Positions 33,397-42,833 are shown, counted from the stretch's first letter. The stretch: 64,000 bases of DNA from an uncultured Eubacteriales bacterium (GCA_934393265.1 CAKRQL010000003.1:57101-121100), one strand, 5' to 3'. Numbers and translations: made by a program. Notes: generated by a model from the letters alone, not told the origin.

Positions 33397-35217
33397 ATGA
33401 AAAAAACACTCAGGCTATTTCTTCTTCTCCTGTCGCTCATTATAGCCGTAATCGCCGCCGCGTCCTGCGGGGGCGGTCACAGCTTTGTCGTGGCGACGGA
33501 CATAAGCGACGGCACGGTGACGCCGGAGGCGGAATATAATTTCTACCTCTCCGTTCTCTATAACGGCTCCGGCGCGGAGGCTACGGTCAGCTGTAACGGC
33601 GTCATCCTCGACGGTGGGAGCGTCCACTACACCGCAAATCTACGCGACGGAGAGAACGTCATAGAGGTCACCTCCGAGGTCGGGGGCGAGCGGCTCGAGC
33701 GCCGGTATACCGTCATACGGCGGGCGGAGTTCTCGATAGATACGGACCTCGACAAAGCCCCGATAAGAAACGACGGGATAGAATTTTCCACGGGGGCGAC
33801 GTTCAACGACGCCGCCTGTGCCCTAATTATAATGCAGGGTGACACGGCGCTCACAGGGAGCGGGGGAAAATACGCCGCGCAGCTTATTACCGGAGAGAAC
33901 GTCTTTCGCCTTATCGCGCGTTCCGGTAATTTTACCGAGGAGAGGGAGATTAAAATTGATTATCCCGGCTTTACCTTTATATCAGATATAAGCGAGCAGG
34001 ACACAGCAGACCCGGGCTATTCCTTCCGCGCGGCGGCGCGGTACGGAGAGGAAAACGCCGGGATAACGGTATCTCATAACGGCAAAGAGGTCAGGGCTGT
34101 GGGTACAAAATACTCTCTGACGCTCTTCTCCGGGGAAAACCGGATAGTCGTTACACTTACATGCGGGAACGTAACAAAGGAATACTCGTACAACGTGCGC
34201 TATATTGACGCGGCGCCGACGCTCTCTGTAAACATTACGGACGGCAAGGAATACCGCGGGAGCGTCATGAGCTTTGACGCCAGGGCGCGCGACGGGCTCG
34301 GTCAAAAGCTCGACTGCACTTCCCTTTCATTTTTCGCCGACTGGGACGCATCTGACGGGGTTGACAATTTCGTCCCCGTAAAGGACGTAGCGAAAATCTG
34401 GGACGACTCCACCATGACGAGCTACCGCATAAGGTTCTCGACAGGAGAGTTTTCAAGGCACACGGGTGCGCCGTTTATCTTAAAGGTTGTGGCAACCGAC
34501 GACTACGGCAGGACGGCGGAATGTAAAAGAGTCATGACGCTCACACCCGTGGAAACAGGCGGGGAGATCGGGAGCGTCGTATTCTCTCTCGAGGGCTTCT
34601 CGATAAGTTGCGGCTACTTTATCGCCCCGGTTAATATTCCGATTTACGAGGGGGTGCCGTTCTCGGAGACTCTCATCTCGATACTTGAGTCCCACGGGCT
34701 CGAATATTCATACACGGGTACGCCGAGCTCCGGGTTTTACCTCGCGTCGATAAGCGGGCTCGACCTCACGGGCAACAGGATTGCCGACGGGATATGGGAG
34801 CGGGTGAAGGACTCTTACAGCCGGGAGACGGACGTCGCCTCCCCGCTCGGGGAATTCTGCTACGGCTCCGGCTCCGGATGGATGTACAGCGTCAACGGAG
34901 TATATAAGAATTACGGCTTTTCCGACTATTTCCCGACGGACGGCGACACGGTCCGGGTACAGTTTACCGTCCTGCTCGGCGAGGATCTCGGCGGGGGCGG
35001 TGCACTCGGTCTCGGTGACGGGACAACGATGCTCGGTGACAATCCGGACTACGCCCCCGTTATGCACCTGCTCGCCGATATTGCAACTCTCGACTGTGAC
35101 AGGACGGTATATCTCGCGTCTCTCGACGCGCTGTCGGTCTGGAACATATCGAACGAGGAAATGGAGAAACAGATAAAGCTGTTGGAGGAGACCTACGGGT
35201 CATACCTTAAAAAATGA
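33397..35217 (+). CDS. Lipoprotein with C-terminal DUF4430 (transcobalamin-C-like) domain
   Basis: 606 residues. Lipobox AAASC, Cys about 23. Three tandem beta modules of about 80 residues (about 29-108, 109-188, 189-268) share an N-G...Y...L-x-x-G-E-N-x-I-x-V pattern. A longer beta module follows (about 270-385). Residues about 393-535 are a DUF4430 domain: the block SGSGWMYSVNGVYKNYGFSD and the D-G-D-T-V-R-V-Q-F ending are its marks. Pfam relates this domain to the C-terminal beta domain of transcobalamin and intrinsic factor, which covers the cobalamin. Its stop overlaps the next start (ATGA). Surface corrinoid binding is inferred. Confidence 0.85.
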   Translation: MKKTLRLFLLLLSLIIAVIAAASCGGGHSFVVATDISDGTVTPEAEYNFYLSVLYNGSGAEATVSCNGVILDGGSVHYTANLRDGENVIEVTSEVGGERLERRYTVIRRAEFSIDTDLDKAPIRNDGIEFSTGATFNDAACALIIMQGDTALTGSGGKYAAQLITGENVFRLIARSGNFTEEREIKIDYPGFTFISDISEQDTADPGYSFRAAARYGEENAGITVSHNGKEVRAVGTKYSLTLFSGENRIVVTLTCGNVTKEYSYNVRYIDAAPTLSVNITDGKEYRGSVMSFDARARDGLGQKLDCTSLSFFADWDASDGVDNFVPVKDVAKIWDDSTMTSYRIRFSTGEFSRHTGAPFILKVVATDDYGRTAECKRVMTLTPVETGGEIGSVVFSLEGFSISCGYFIAPVNIPIYEGVPFSETLISILESHGLEYSYTGTPSSGFYLASISGLDLTGNRIADGIWERVKDSYSRETDVASPLGEFCYGSGSGWMYSVNGVYKNYGFSDYFPTDGDTVRVQFTVLLGEDLGGGGALGLGDGTTMLGDNPDYAPVMHLLADIATLDCDRTVYLASLDALSVWNISNEEMEKQIKLLEETYGSYLKK

Positions 35218-37097
35218 AAGACAGAATTTCCCGCGCGGTATGCGCACTGCTTATTGCGGTAATTTCGCTCCTCGTAATCTTCCCCGCCGCGGCGTATGCG
35301 GACGGGGGGAGCGACCCCACGTCGGTCGCCGACGGAATAATCCTCTGGAAAAAGGGGGACGTCGGCTCCGGGGACGGGGGGTATCTCATAAACGACGGAT
35401 TTCTCTCCCTCGCGGGGAGCACCCCCGGCGACTGGTACCCTATCGGGCTCTCGCGGCTCGGTATTTCCGACAATCAGGCGGGTTATCTCGCGGTTATAAA
35501 TGAAAACGTCGCTGTGAGATACGGAAATGCGGAAAAGCTCGACCGTGCGAAGTCTACCGAATGGCACAGAATTGCCCTCGCCGTCCTCGCCTGCGGGGGG
35601 AACCCGCGGAGAATGGGCGATGTGGGAGAGATTGACCTTATTGCCGACGGGGTCTACAACCGAAAAGACGAGCGCGGCAACGGAATACTCGGGCGGCAGG
35701 GGATAAACGGCTTTATATGGGGGCTCATAGCCGTTGACAGCATGTGCTATGAAATCCCGGAGGGAGCCTATTACACGCGGGACGACATCATACTCAACAT
35801 TCTCTCGCGACAGCTCTCCGGCGGTGGCTGGGCACTCTCTGGCGAGATCCCTGACCCTGACATCACCGGAATGGCGATACAGTCGCTCGCCCCTTATTAC
35901 AACAGCGAAAAAGAATATTCCTTTGTCAAGGACGGGTTTGCGGTCACAAAAAAGGTGCGCGACGCGGTGAACGACGCGCTCGGGTGTCTGTCCTCTCTTC
36001 AGAACCCGGACGGCGGCTTTACGAGCTGGGGCACCGAAAACTGTGAAAGCGGGGTGCAGGTCGCGGTAGCGCTCTGCTCTCTCGGTATCGACCCTTTCAG
36101 CGACGGACGCTTTATAAAGAACGGGCACACCGTTTATGACGGGATAATGAAGTACAGAAACAGCGACGGCGGATTTCTCCACTCGTTCGTTTACGACGAG
36201 GAAAATCCCTCCTCCCTGCCCGACCGCTCAAACAGTATGGCGAGCGAGCAGGCGCTCTATGCCATGGCTGCGATATACCGCTACCAAAGCGGGCTCCGGC
36301 GGTTATACGATATGAGAGCCGAAATGAGCGCGGAGGTGAAGACGGCAATAGGCGCGGTTGAGAGCCGGATTGCGGCACTCACATACTCGTCAAGCCGCGA
36401 GGAGATCGCGGCGGTGTATGCCGACTATCTCGAAATTCCGGGGACGGAGCGGAGCTATGTTAGAAGCTACTCTTCCCTCTCCGCTCTTCTCGCATTCTCG
36501 GGGATAGAATACTCGGAGGATGAGCCGGAATACAGCAGTGGAGACGCCGGGGTGATACGCCCGATTGAGGAGTTCACGGAGGCAGACCGGGCGGCGACGG
36601 ACAGCCTGCCCAAAGTCCTCACAACCGAGTACCGCGCTAAGGTCCTGCGGCTCTACTCCAGGATACAGAACTGCTTTGACTTTGAGGGCAAGGAGACTTA
36701 TGCGGAAAAGCTCCGCGCGGCGAAGGAGACAATCGACAGACTGCAGCGCGAGATTGACGCGCTTAATGCGGAGATAAAGGAAAAGCTCTATCCTTTTGAG
36801 AGCATATCCCTCTCCGACAAGGGGACTGTCGACGACATTTACGCCCGCGCGCTCGCGCTGTCGGAATATGACAGAACGAAAATCGAGCGGTTCTCTGATG
36901 TGGTAAGAGCCAAAACGCAGGTGGACAACACGCTGCGCGCGGTGATAATCGGCATATCGCTCACCGCCCTATGCGCCGCGCTCACCGTCAGTCTCGTGCT
37001 CGGTATCCGGGCGCGGAGGCGGAGGCGTGCACGAGAGATGGAGGAGCTCGCCGCCCTGTATGAAAATGAGGACTCTGATAAGGCGCCGGGCGAATAA
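35214..37097 (+). CDS. Membrane-anchored alpha/alpha-toroid protein (intrinsic-factor-like barrel)
   Basis: 627 residues. Signal peptide (cleavage about A-Y-A, residue 29). Residues about 110-370 are a run of paired helices like prenyltransferase/terpenoid-cyclase repeats: QNPDGGFTSWGTENCESG then VQVAVALCSLGIDP, DITGMAIQSLAPYY, and MASEQALYAMAAIYRY. The alpha domain of intrinsic factor and transcobalamin has the same alpha6/alpha6 fold. A helical, coiled-coil stalk (about 440-570) leads to a membrane segment (about 576-598) and an Arg-rich cytoplasmic tail. It overlaps the preceding gene by four bases. I infer it forms, with the neighbouring DUF4430 proteins, a corrinoid-binding pair on the cell surface. 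Confidence 0.8.
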   Translation: MKDRISRAVCALLIAVISLLVIFPAAAYADGGSDPTSVADGIILWKKGDVGSGDGGYLINDGFLSLAGSTPGDWYPIGLSRLGISDNQAGYLAVINENVAVRYGNAEKLDRAKSTEWHRIALAVLACGGNPRRMGDVGEIDLIADGVYNRKDERGNGILGRQGINGFIWGLIAVDSMCYEIPEGAYYTRDDIILNILSRQLSGGGWALSGEIPDPDITGMAIQSLAPYYNSEKEYSFVKDGFAVTKKVRDAVNDALGCLSSLQNPDGGFTSWGTENCESGVQVAVALCSLGIDPFSDGRFIKNGHTVYDGIMKYRNSDGGFLHSFVYDEENPSSLPDRSNSMASEQALYAMAAIYRYQSGLRRLYDMRAEMSAEVKTAIGAVESRIAALTYSSSREEIAAVYADYLEIPGTERSYVRSYSSLSALLAFSGIEYSEDEPEYSSGDAGVIRPIEEFTEADRAATDSLPKVLTTEYRAKVLRLYSRIQNCFDFEGKETYAEKLRAAKETIDRLQREIDALNAEIKEKLYPFESISLSDKGTVDDIYARALALSEYDRTKIERFSDVVRAKTQVDNTLRAVIIGISLTALCAALTVSLVLGIRARRRRRAREMEELAALYENEDSDKAPGE

Positions 37098-37189
37098 ATC
37101 ACGGCAACCTCGCATATACGGAAAGCGGTCTGAAAAGGCGAGCCGAAAGAAGTTAAAAACAAAAAAGCAACCGGAAAGGAGGGCGGAAA

Positions 37190-37744
37190 ATGAAGAAGGA
37201 CGTAATCGCGCTGTTTGCGATAATACTTCTCGTCGCCGTTATTATAAGCGGGACGAACATACAGTCTGTCGACGAATACTATCTCACGCACATAGACGAC
37301 ATACGCGAGGACAGCGAGACGGTCACAATCAGCATACGCTGTGACACTATACTCAAAAACTACGGCGATCTCGACCCCGCCCTCCGCTCCGGGGAATTTG
37401 TCCCGCCGGATGGGGTTATACTCCCGCCGACGGAATACGTGCTCCGCCCAGGGGACACGGTCTTTGACATTCTCGACCGGGCGGTGCGCTACAACAAGAT
37501 ACAGATGGAATATCAGGGTGCGGACAAGAACAGCTACGGGAGCGTTTACGTTCAGGGGATACACTATCTCTATGAGTTCTCCTGCGGCCCTCTCTCCGGC
37601 TGGATGTACCGGGTGGACGGCGAGTTCCCGAGTTACGGGTGCTCAAAGTACGCACTGCGAAATGGGCAGGTCATTGAATGGGTCTACACCTGCGACCTCG
37701 GGCAGGACGTCGGCTGTATGTGGACGGAGGGGGCGATACCGTGA
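37190..37744 (+). CDS. Small membrane-anchored DUF4430 (transcobalamin-C-like) protein
   Basis: 184 residues. An N-terminal membrane anchor (about 5-22) with no lipobox or clear cleavage site is followed by one DUF4430 domain filling residues about 85-184: V-F-D-I-L-D-R-A, then GPLSGWMYRVDGEFPSYG, then GQVIEWVYTCDLGQDVG. This is the cleanest DUF4430 of the three related proteins and equals the beta domain of intrinsic factor. A strong AGGAGG precedes the ATG. Its TGA overlaps the GTG of ecfT (GTGA), tying it to the transporter. Confidence 0.88.
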   Translation: MKKDVIALFAIILLVAVIISGTNIQSVDEYYLTHIDDIREDSETVTISIRCDTILKNYGDLDPALRSGEFVPPDGVILPPTEYVLRPGDTVFDILDRAVRYNKIQMEYQGADKNSYGSVYVQGIHYLYEFSCGPLSGWMYRVDGEFPSYGCSKYALRNGQVIEWVYTCDLGQDVGCMWTEGAIP

Positions 37745-38622
37745 AGGCTTTTCAGAACGTGCACCCTACCGTGCTCCTACTCTATTTTCTCTCGGTTCTC
37801 CTCGTCGGAATGTTCGTTACAAACCCGGTGCTCTCACTCTCATCCCTGCTCGGCGGTATTCTCTTCTCCGCGACGCTCTGCCGCCGGGGGGAGGTCGCGG
37901 GGGACATCGGATTTTATCTTGCGATGTTCTTTCTTGTAGCGATAACAAATCCGCTGTTTTCTCATAACGGGGTGACCCCGCTGTTCTTCTTAAACGGCAA
38001 CCCCGTGACGCTCGAGGCATTTATTTACGGCGCGGAGATAGCGGTCGCTATTGTGGGGACGCTCCTCTGGTGCAGGAGCTTCTCGCGGATAATGACAAGC
38101 GACAAGCTGCTCTATCTTTTCGGGCGGGTGCTCCCGAAGCTGTCGCTCGTTCTCTCTATGGCACTTCGCTTTATACCTATGTTTTTTTGCCGTATGAAGC
38201 AGGTACGCGCCGTGCAAAAGACTACCGGAATGTACTCCGGGCGCGGGATGGTGGACAAATTCCGCTACTCCGGGCGGGTATTTCTCTCAATGATCGGCTG
38301 GTCGCTCGAGAGCTCTATCGAGACGGCGGCGTCAATGCGTGCGCGCGGGTACGGCACGGGGCGGCGGACTAATTTTTCGCTCTTCCGCCTCACGCCACGG
38401 GACGGGGTTCTCCTCGCGGTCACGCTCTCGCTCATATCGCTCGTCATAGCCGGGATTTCCCTCGGGGTGACCGATTTCTATTTTTATCCGAGGATAAGCA
38501 CCGTGAGCCTCTCGGCTCCGGCACTTGCTGTCTATATCGCTTTCGGGGCGCTGTCGCCCCTGCCGTTTTTTGTCGAAGTCCGGGAGGTTCTGCTTTGGAA
38601 ATATTACAGGTCAAAAATCTGA
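37741..38622 (+). CDS. ecfT: ECF transporter transmembrane component EcfT
   Basis: 293 residues from a GTG at 37741 that overlaps the previous stop. About five to six membrane helices. The cytoplasmic coupling motif SSIETAASMRARGYG (A-R-G at about residue 205) is that of EcfT/CbiQ proteins, which couple ATP hydrolysis to toppling of the S component. The neighbours encode the ATPases and S component, so the transporter is complete and dedicated rather than shared. Substrate inference comes from the riboswitch. Confidence 0.92.
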   Translation: MKAFQNVHPTVLLLYFLSVLLVGMFVTNPVLSLSSLLGGILFSATLCRRGEVAGDIGFYLAMFFLVAITNPLFSHNGVTPLFFLNGNPVTLEAFIYGAEIAVAIVGTLLWCRSFSRIMTSDKLLYLFGRVLPKLSLVLSMALRFIPMFFCRMKQVRAVQKTTGMYSGRGMVDKFRYSGRVFLSMIGWSLESSIETAASMRARGYGTGRRTNFSLFRLTPRDGVLLAVTLSLISLVIAGISLGVTDFYFYPRISTVSLSAPALAVYIAFGALSPLPFFVEVREVLLWKYYRSKI

Positions 38623-40229
38623 ATTTCGCCTACCCCGGCGGGGAGGACGTGCTGTCGGATATAAATCTCACCGTAAACGCGGGGGAGATGTTACTCCTCT
38701 GCGGGGTGTCCGGCTGTGGAAAGACAACGCTCCTCCGCCTTATGAAGCCGGAGCTCGCCCCCGCCGGGGAGCTCACGGGCAGCATTGAATATGCGGACGG
38801 TGCCGGCGCGCCGTGCGACGTCGGGTACGTAATGCAGAACCCGGACAGCCAGCTTGTCACCGACAAGGTGTGGCACGAGCTCGCCTTCGGGCTCGAAAAC
38901 CTCGGGCTCCCGACAGAGGTCATCCGCCGACGGGTCGGAGAGATGGCGAGCTATTTCGGGATTACCGACTGGTTCAGAAAGAGGACGGACGAGCTCTCCG
39001 GCGGGCAGAAGCAGATACTCAACCTCGCGGCGGTCATGGTCATGCAGCCGAAGCTGCTGATACTCGACGAGCCGACAAGCCAGCTCGACCCTATCGCCGC
39101 CGCCGACTTCATAGCCACGGTAGCAAGGCTAAACCGCGAGCTCGGGCTCACGGTGATTATCGCCGAGCACAGGCTTGAAGAGATATTCCCCGTCGCCGAC
39201 CGGGTGGTGCTCATGGACAAGGGAAAAATTCTTCTCTGCGATGTGCCCGGAAAGGTCGGCGACACGCTCCCCGAGGGGCACGCGATGCAGGCGGCACTCC
39301 CGAGCCCGGTGCGGCTCCACAGGCTGCTCTCCCTCGGCGGGCGATGCCCGCTCACCGTCCGGGACGGGCGGATAATGCTCGAGGAGCACTACGACGTCCG
39401 CGGGGGTGAGCTCCCGGAGGCTGAGCCGCCCGCGGGTGAATGCGCGATAGAGCTGCGCGGAGCGTGGTTCCGGTATGAAAGGGATCTGCCGGACGTTCTG
39501 CGCGGGACGACGCTCTTCGTCCGGCGCGGGGAGATTTTATCCGTGCTCGGCGACAACGGGAGCGGAAAGACCACCATGCTGAAGGTCATATCGGGGCTCT
39601 GCCGCGCATATCGCGGGCGGGTCATGATAAAGGGAAAGCCGATAAAGGAATACAAGGGCAACACGCTCTACCGCGGGGTGCTCTCACTCCTGCCGCAAAA
39701 TCCGGAGACGCTGTTTGTACGGGACAATGTGCATAGTGATCTGCGGGAGCTACTCGAGGCGCACGGTACCCCGGCATCCGAACGGGACGAAAGGATTGAC
39801 GAGCTCGCCGTGCGGCTCGGCATTACACATCTCATCGATCGCAATCCGTTCGACCTCAGCGGCGGGGAGATACAGAAATGCGCACTCGCAAAGGTACTGC
39901 TCACCTCCCCGGAGATACTCCTCCTCGACGAGCCGACAAAGGGCATCGACGCAATGGCAAAGGAAGAGCTGTGCTCACTCATCCGCTCGCTCTCCCGTGA
40001 CGGGGTTACCGTTCTTATCGTGACGCACGACGTGGAATTTGCCGCCGGGGTTTCAGAGCGGTGCGCGCTGTTTTTCGACGGCGAAATACTCTCTGCCGAC
40101 ACGCCGGGAAAATTTTTCGGCGGGAACACCTTCTACACGACAGCGGCGAACAGAATGGCACGCGCACTCTGCAGAAACGCCGTCACCTGCCGGCAGGTAT
40201 ATGACTTTTTAGGCGGGGGGCGTGTATGA
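38595..40229 (+). CDS. ecfA: ECF transporter double ATPase (EcfA-EcfA' fusion)
   Basis: 544 residues from a TTG at 38595, preceded by GGAGG at 7 bases; it overlaps ecfT by 28 bases. Two full ABC domains: the first has GVSGCGKTTLL (about 35), LSGGQKQ (about 133) and LLILDEPTSQLDP; the second has GDNGSGKTTML (about 318), LSGGEIQK (about 420) and ILLLDEPTKGID. ECF importers usually use two separate ATPases; here both are in one chain. It energises uptake in the membrane complex with EcfT and the S component. Confidence 0.93.
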   Translation: MEILQVKNLNFAYPGGEDVLSDINLTVNAGEMLLLCGVSGCGKTTLLRLMKPELAPAGELTGSIEYADGAGAPCDVGYVMQNPDSQLVTDKVWHELAFGLENLGLPTEVIRRRVGEMASYFGITDWFRKRTDELSGGQKQILNLAAVMVMQPKLLILDEPTSQLDPIAAADFIATVARLNRELGLTVIIAEHRLEEIFPVADRVVLMDKGKILLCDVPGKVGDTLPEGHAMQAALPSPVRLHRLLSLGGRCPLTVRDGRIMLEEHYDVRGGELPEAEPPAGECAIELRGAWFRYERDLPDVLRGTTLFVRRGEILSVLGDNGSGKTTMLKVISGLCRAYRGRVMIKGKPIKEYKGNTLYRGVLSLLPQNPETLFVRDNVHSDLRELLEAHGTPASERDERIDELAVRLGITHLIDRNPFDLSGGEIQKCALAKVLLTSPEILLLDEPTKGIDAMAKEELCSLIRSLSRDGVTVLIVTHDVEFAAGVSERCALFFDGEILSADTPGKFFGGNTFYTTAANRMARALCRNAVTCRQVYDFLGGGRV

Positions 40230-40900
40230 AAAAAGCCCTCTCCGTGCTTATATTATGTATTATCGTTCCGGCGGTCGCGATAGGCGGCGCGCTCATATTC
40301 CGGGAGAGAATGTACGCATGGATAACCCTGTGTATCGTGATACTCGCCTGTGTTCCGTTTCTCGTGCGGTTTGAGCGCGGGGCGGCGGACGCGCGGCGGC
40401 TCATTCTCATCGCGGCACTGACGGCACTGTCGGTGCTCGGACGTATGGCTTTTGCCCCGATTCCGGGCTTCAAGCCGGTTACTGCCATGGTAGTCATAAC
40501 GGCGATGTACTTCGGGGGCGAGGCGGGATTTCTCACAGGTGCGCTCTCCGCCGTTATATCGAATTTCTATTTCGGACAGGGTCCGTGGACGCCCTTTCAG
40601 ATGTTTTCATGGGGGATAATCGGATTTTTCGCCGGGCTCCTTGCAGAGCCGCTGAAGCGGAGCCGGATAATACTCTCCGTTTACGCCGTGCTCTCCGGTG
40701 TTCTCTACTCCTTTCTTATGGACGTATGGACCGTGCTTTGGGCAGACGGGTATTTCAATATTTCAAGGTACCTCGCCGCGCTCGCCTCGGCTGTGCCGTT
40801 CACGGCTATATATGCAGTATCCAACCTTGTGTTTCTCCTCCTGCTCGCCCGCCCTATCGGAAGGATACTCGAAAGAATAAAGACAAAATACGCGCTATGA
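40226..40900 (+). CDS. ECF transporter S component (probable cobalamin/cobinamide-type)
   Basis: 224 residues, about six hydrophobic segments. It starts by ATGA overlap with the ATPase gene. The stretch FAPIPGFKPVTAMVVITAMYFG followed by G-F-L-T-G-A, seen here in pieces such as PGFKPVTAM and FGQGPWTPFQM, is of the S-component type found with B12 riboswitches (CbrT-like). S components bind the vitamin and define specificity. The substrate is inferred from the cobalamin riboswitch and family resemblance. Confidence 0.82.
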   Translation: MKKALSVLILCIIVPAVAIGGALIFRERMYAWITLCIVILACVPFLVRFERGAADARRLILIAALTALSVLGRMAFAPIPGFKPVTAMVVITAMYFGGEAGFLTGALSAVISNFYFGQGPWTPFQMFSWGIIGFFAGLLAEPLKRSRIILSVYAVLSGVLYSFLMDVWTVLWADGYFNISRYLAALASAVPFTAIYAVSNLVFLLLLARPIGRILERIKTKYAL

Positions 40901-40905
40901 CAAAA

Positions 40906-40949
40906 CCGCCCCGCGCACCGATACGGTGCACGGGGCGGCAGTCTTTTTA
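40906..40949 (+). terminator. Terminator of the cobalamin operon
   Basis: A 14-bp stem with one mismatch (CCGCCCCGCGCACC with GGTGCACGGGGCGG) and a short T-run. Confidence 0.88.
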
Positions 40950-40960
40950 TTCGGGAAAAA

Positions 40961-42751
40961 TCAGATAAGCCCGCTCTCCTTTAAGAGTATCTCTATATCG
41001 GTTCCCTTTGCTTTCTTTGTGACAAGCTTTAAGAGCTTCTTCTCGACAAAGGAGAGCTTTATATCGGCTATCGGCTTCTTGTCTATCGCGTAGTAGCAGG
41101 CGCGGAGCAGCTCGCGCACATCGTATTTACTGCCCCATACCTCGGGCACGCCGCGGTCTATATCGAGGAGCGTATACACCGACTCCATACCCGTACGCAT
41201 AGAGTACTCGGTCGTGAAAATGGTATCTCTCGGTGTCTCGGCAAACTGACCTATAAAGGCGAAGTTCACGGCTCCGTCCGGGACAACCTTCGGGCGGTCA
41301 GACTCCTTTCTCGGCTGGAAGAACGCATTGATATAAGGCATATAACAGGTCGTGGTATTGCAGGCGTCCTTTGCAAGGGCGTTTATTCTCCCGGTCGGCA
41401 CGCCGATGTGATAAAGCCACTCGCGGCAGATCTCCTCACCGGTGCAGTCACGCATTGCCTTTTTCACATAATTGCCCTCTCTGTCCGTATTGAGAGAGTA
41501 GAGCCATACGAGCACGGTGTTCTTATCCTGCGATCTGAACTGCGGCTGGCGGTTTATTGTCCATGACAGATACCAGTTATCGACGCTGTCGCGGACGGTG
41601 ACGATGCCGCCGGTCGTGACCTTTCCGGTCCTCGGGTCGCGCTTGCAGATATTCATTATATACTTTATTATTTCCTCGTCTGAGGTCTGGACGGTGGCAC
41701 TCATCCAGTTTGTCGCGTTCACGTCTTCGCAGAATTTATCCGGGTTTCCGTACTCACCGTGCTCTGCCTGTGCGGCTATCGCCTTCCACATATCCCACGA
41801 CTCGCCGTATCCGTTCTTCACCCCGGAGAGGTCGGGCGCGTGGGTCTGATCTCCGTAGCAGGAGGTATCGGTGCAGCAGCCGTTGGTGATAAAGACAAGG
41901 TCGTCCTCTATAAGGTCTATCGACTGCTCCTTGCCGTCCTTTACATAGACTATCTGCTTTGCGATTTTTTTGTCTCCGACGGTATCGATAAGGACGTTCT
42001 TTACGTCCATGCCGTACTCGATACGGACGCCGTGCGACTCAAGGTATTTTACAAGCGGGAGTATCATGCTCTCGTACTGGTTATACTTTGTGAAGCGCAG
42101 GGCACTGAAATCCGGAAGACCGTCTATATGATGGACATAGCGGCAGAGATAACGCTTCATTTCAAGCGCACTCGACCATCTCTGAAACGCAAACATCGTC
42201 TGCCAGTAAAGCCAGAAGTTCGTCTCCCAGAAGCTGTCAGGCAGGACGTCGGATATTTTCTTATCCTCGAGCTCCGACTCGGGAGTTATAAAGAGCCTTG
42301 AGAGTGCGAGGGCGGACTTTTTATCGAGCTTAAACTCTTTATCGGTATGCGCGTCCTCACCGCGGTTTACCGTCGCGCGGCAGAGAGAATAGTTCGGGTC
42401 ATGCTTATTGAGCCAGTAGTACTCGTCAAGGACGGAGACGCCGGGCGTCTCTATCGAGGGGACGTCGCGGAAGGTATCCCACATCACCTCAAAGTGGTTA
42501 TCCATTTCGCGGCCGCCGCGCATGAAAAAGCCCTTGGTAACATCCTTTCGCCCGTCGCAGCTGCCGCCCGCGAGCTCAAGCTTTTCGAGAAGGTGAACAT
42601 GCTCACCCTTCATCTGTCCGTCACGGACAAGGTAAAATGCCGCCGTCAGTCCGGCAAGACCGGTGCCTATTATATACGCCGACTTCTTATCGACGTCGCG
42701 CGGCTTCTCCGGGTGTGCAAAGGATTCATAGGTTCCTGCTGAATAATACAT
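40961..42751 (-). CDS. ohyA: Oleate hydratase
   Basis: 596 residues from the ATG at 42749-42751 (CAGGAAA just before). It is a FAD-dependent hydratase that adds water to the cis-9 double bond of oleate. The FAD loop IIGTGLAGLTAAFYLV (about 25), the LEKLELAGGSCDG block, NRGEDAH and the C-terminal NFAFIGQFAETPRDTIFTTE-type block (here AFIGQFAETPRD) are family marks. In gut bacteria it detoxifies unsaturated fatty acids. A TetR gene lies directly upstream and is its likely regulator. It has its own promoter after a terminator. Confidence 0.95.
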   Translation of the reverse strand: MYYSAGTYESFAHPEKPRDVDKKSAYIIGTGLAGLTAAFYLVRDGQMKGEHVHLLEKLELAGGSCDGRKDVTKGFFMRGGREMDNHFEVMWDTFRDVPSIETPGVSVLDEYYWLNKHDPNYSLCRATVNRGEDAHTDKEFKLDKKSALALSRLFITPESELEDKKISDVLPDSFWETNFWLYWQTMFAFQRWSSALEMKRYLCRYVHHIDGLPDFSALRFTKYNQYESMILPLVKYLESHGVRIEYGMDVKNVLIDTVGDKKIAKQIVYVKDGKEQSIDLIEDDLVFITNGCCTDTSCYGDQTHAPDLSGVKNGYGESWDMWKAIAAQAEHGEYGNPDKFCEDVNATNWMSATVQTSDEEIIKYIMNICKRDPRTGKVTTGGIVTVRDSVDNWYLSWTINRQPQFRSQDKNTVLVWLYSLNTDREGNYVKKAMRDCTGEEICREWLYHIGVPTGRINALAKDACNTTTCYMPYINAFFQPRKESDRPKVVPDGAVNFAFIGQFAETPRDTIFTTEYSMRTGMESVYTLLDIDRGVPEVWGSKYDVRELLRACYYAIDKKPIADIKLSFVEKKLLKLVTKKAKGTDIEILLKESGLI

Positions 42752-42793
42752 TTTCCTGAAAACCTCCGTCAGTGTTTTTTCTTTTGTGGCTTT

Positions 42794-42822
42794 ATTATAA
42801 CCGTATTTTCCGGGCGGCACAA
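42794..42822 (-). promoter_or_regulatory. Promoter of the oleate hydratase gene
   Basis: TTGTGC (42822-42817), 17-base spacer, TATAAT (42799-42794). The weak -35 fits a regulated promoter. Confidence 0.65.
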
Positions 42823-42833
42823 TAAACAGAAAA

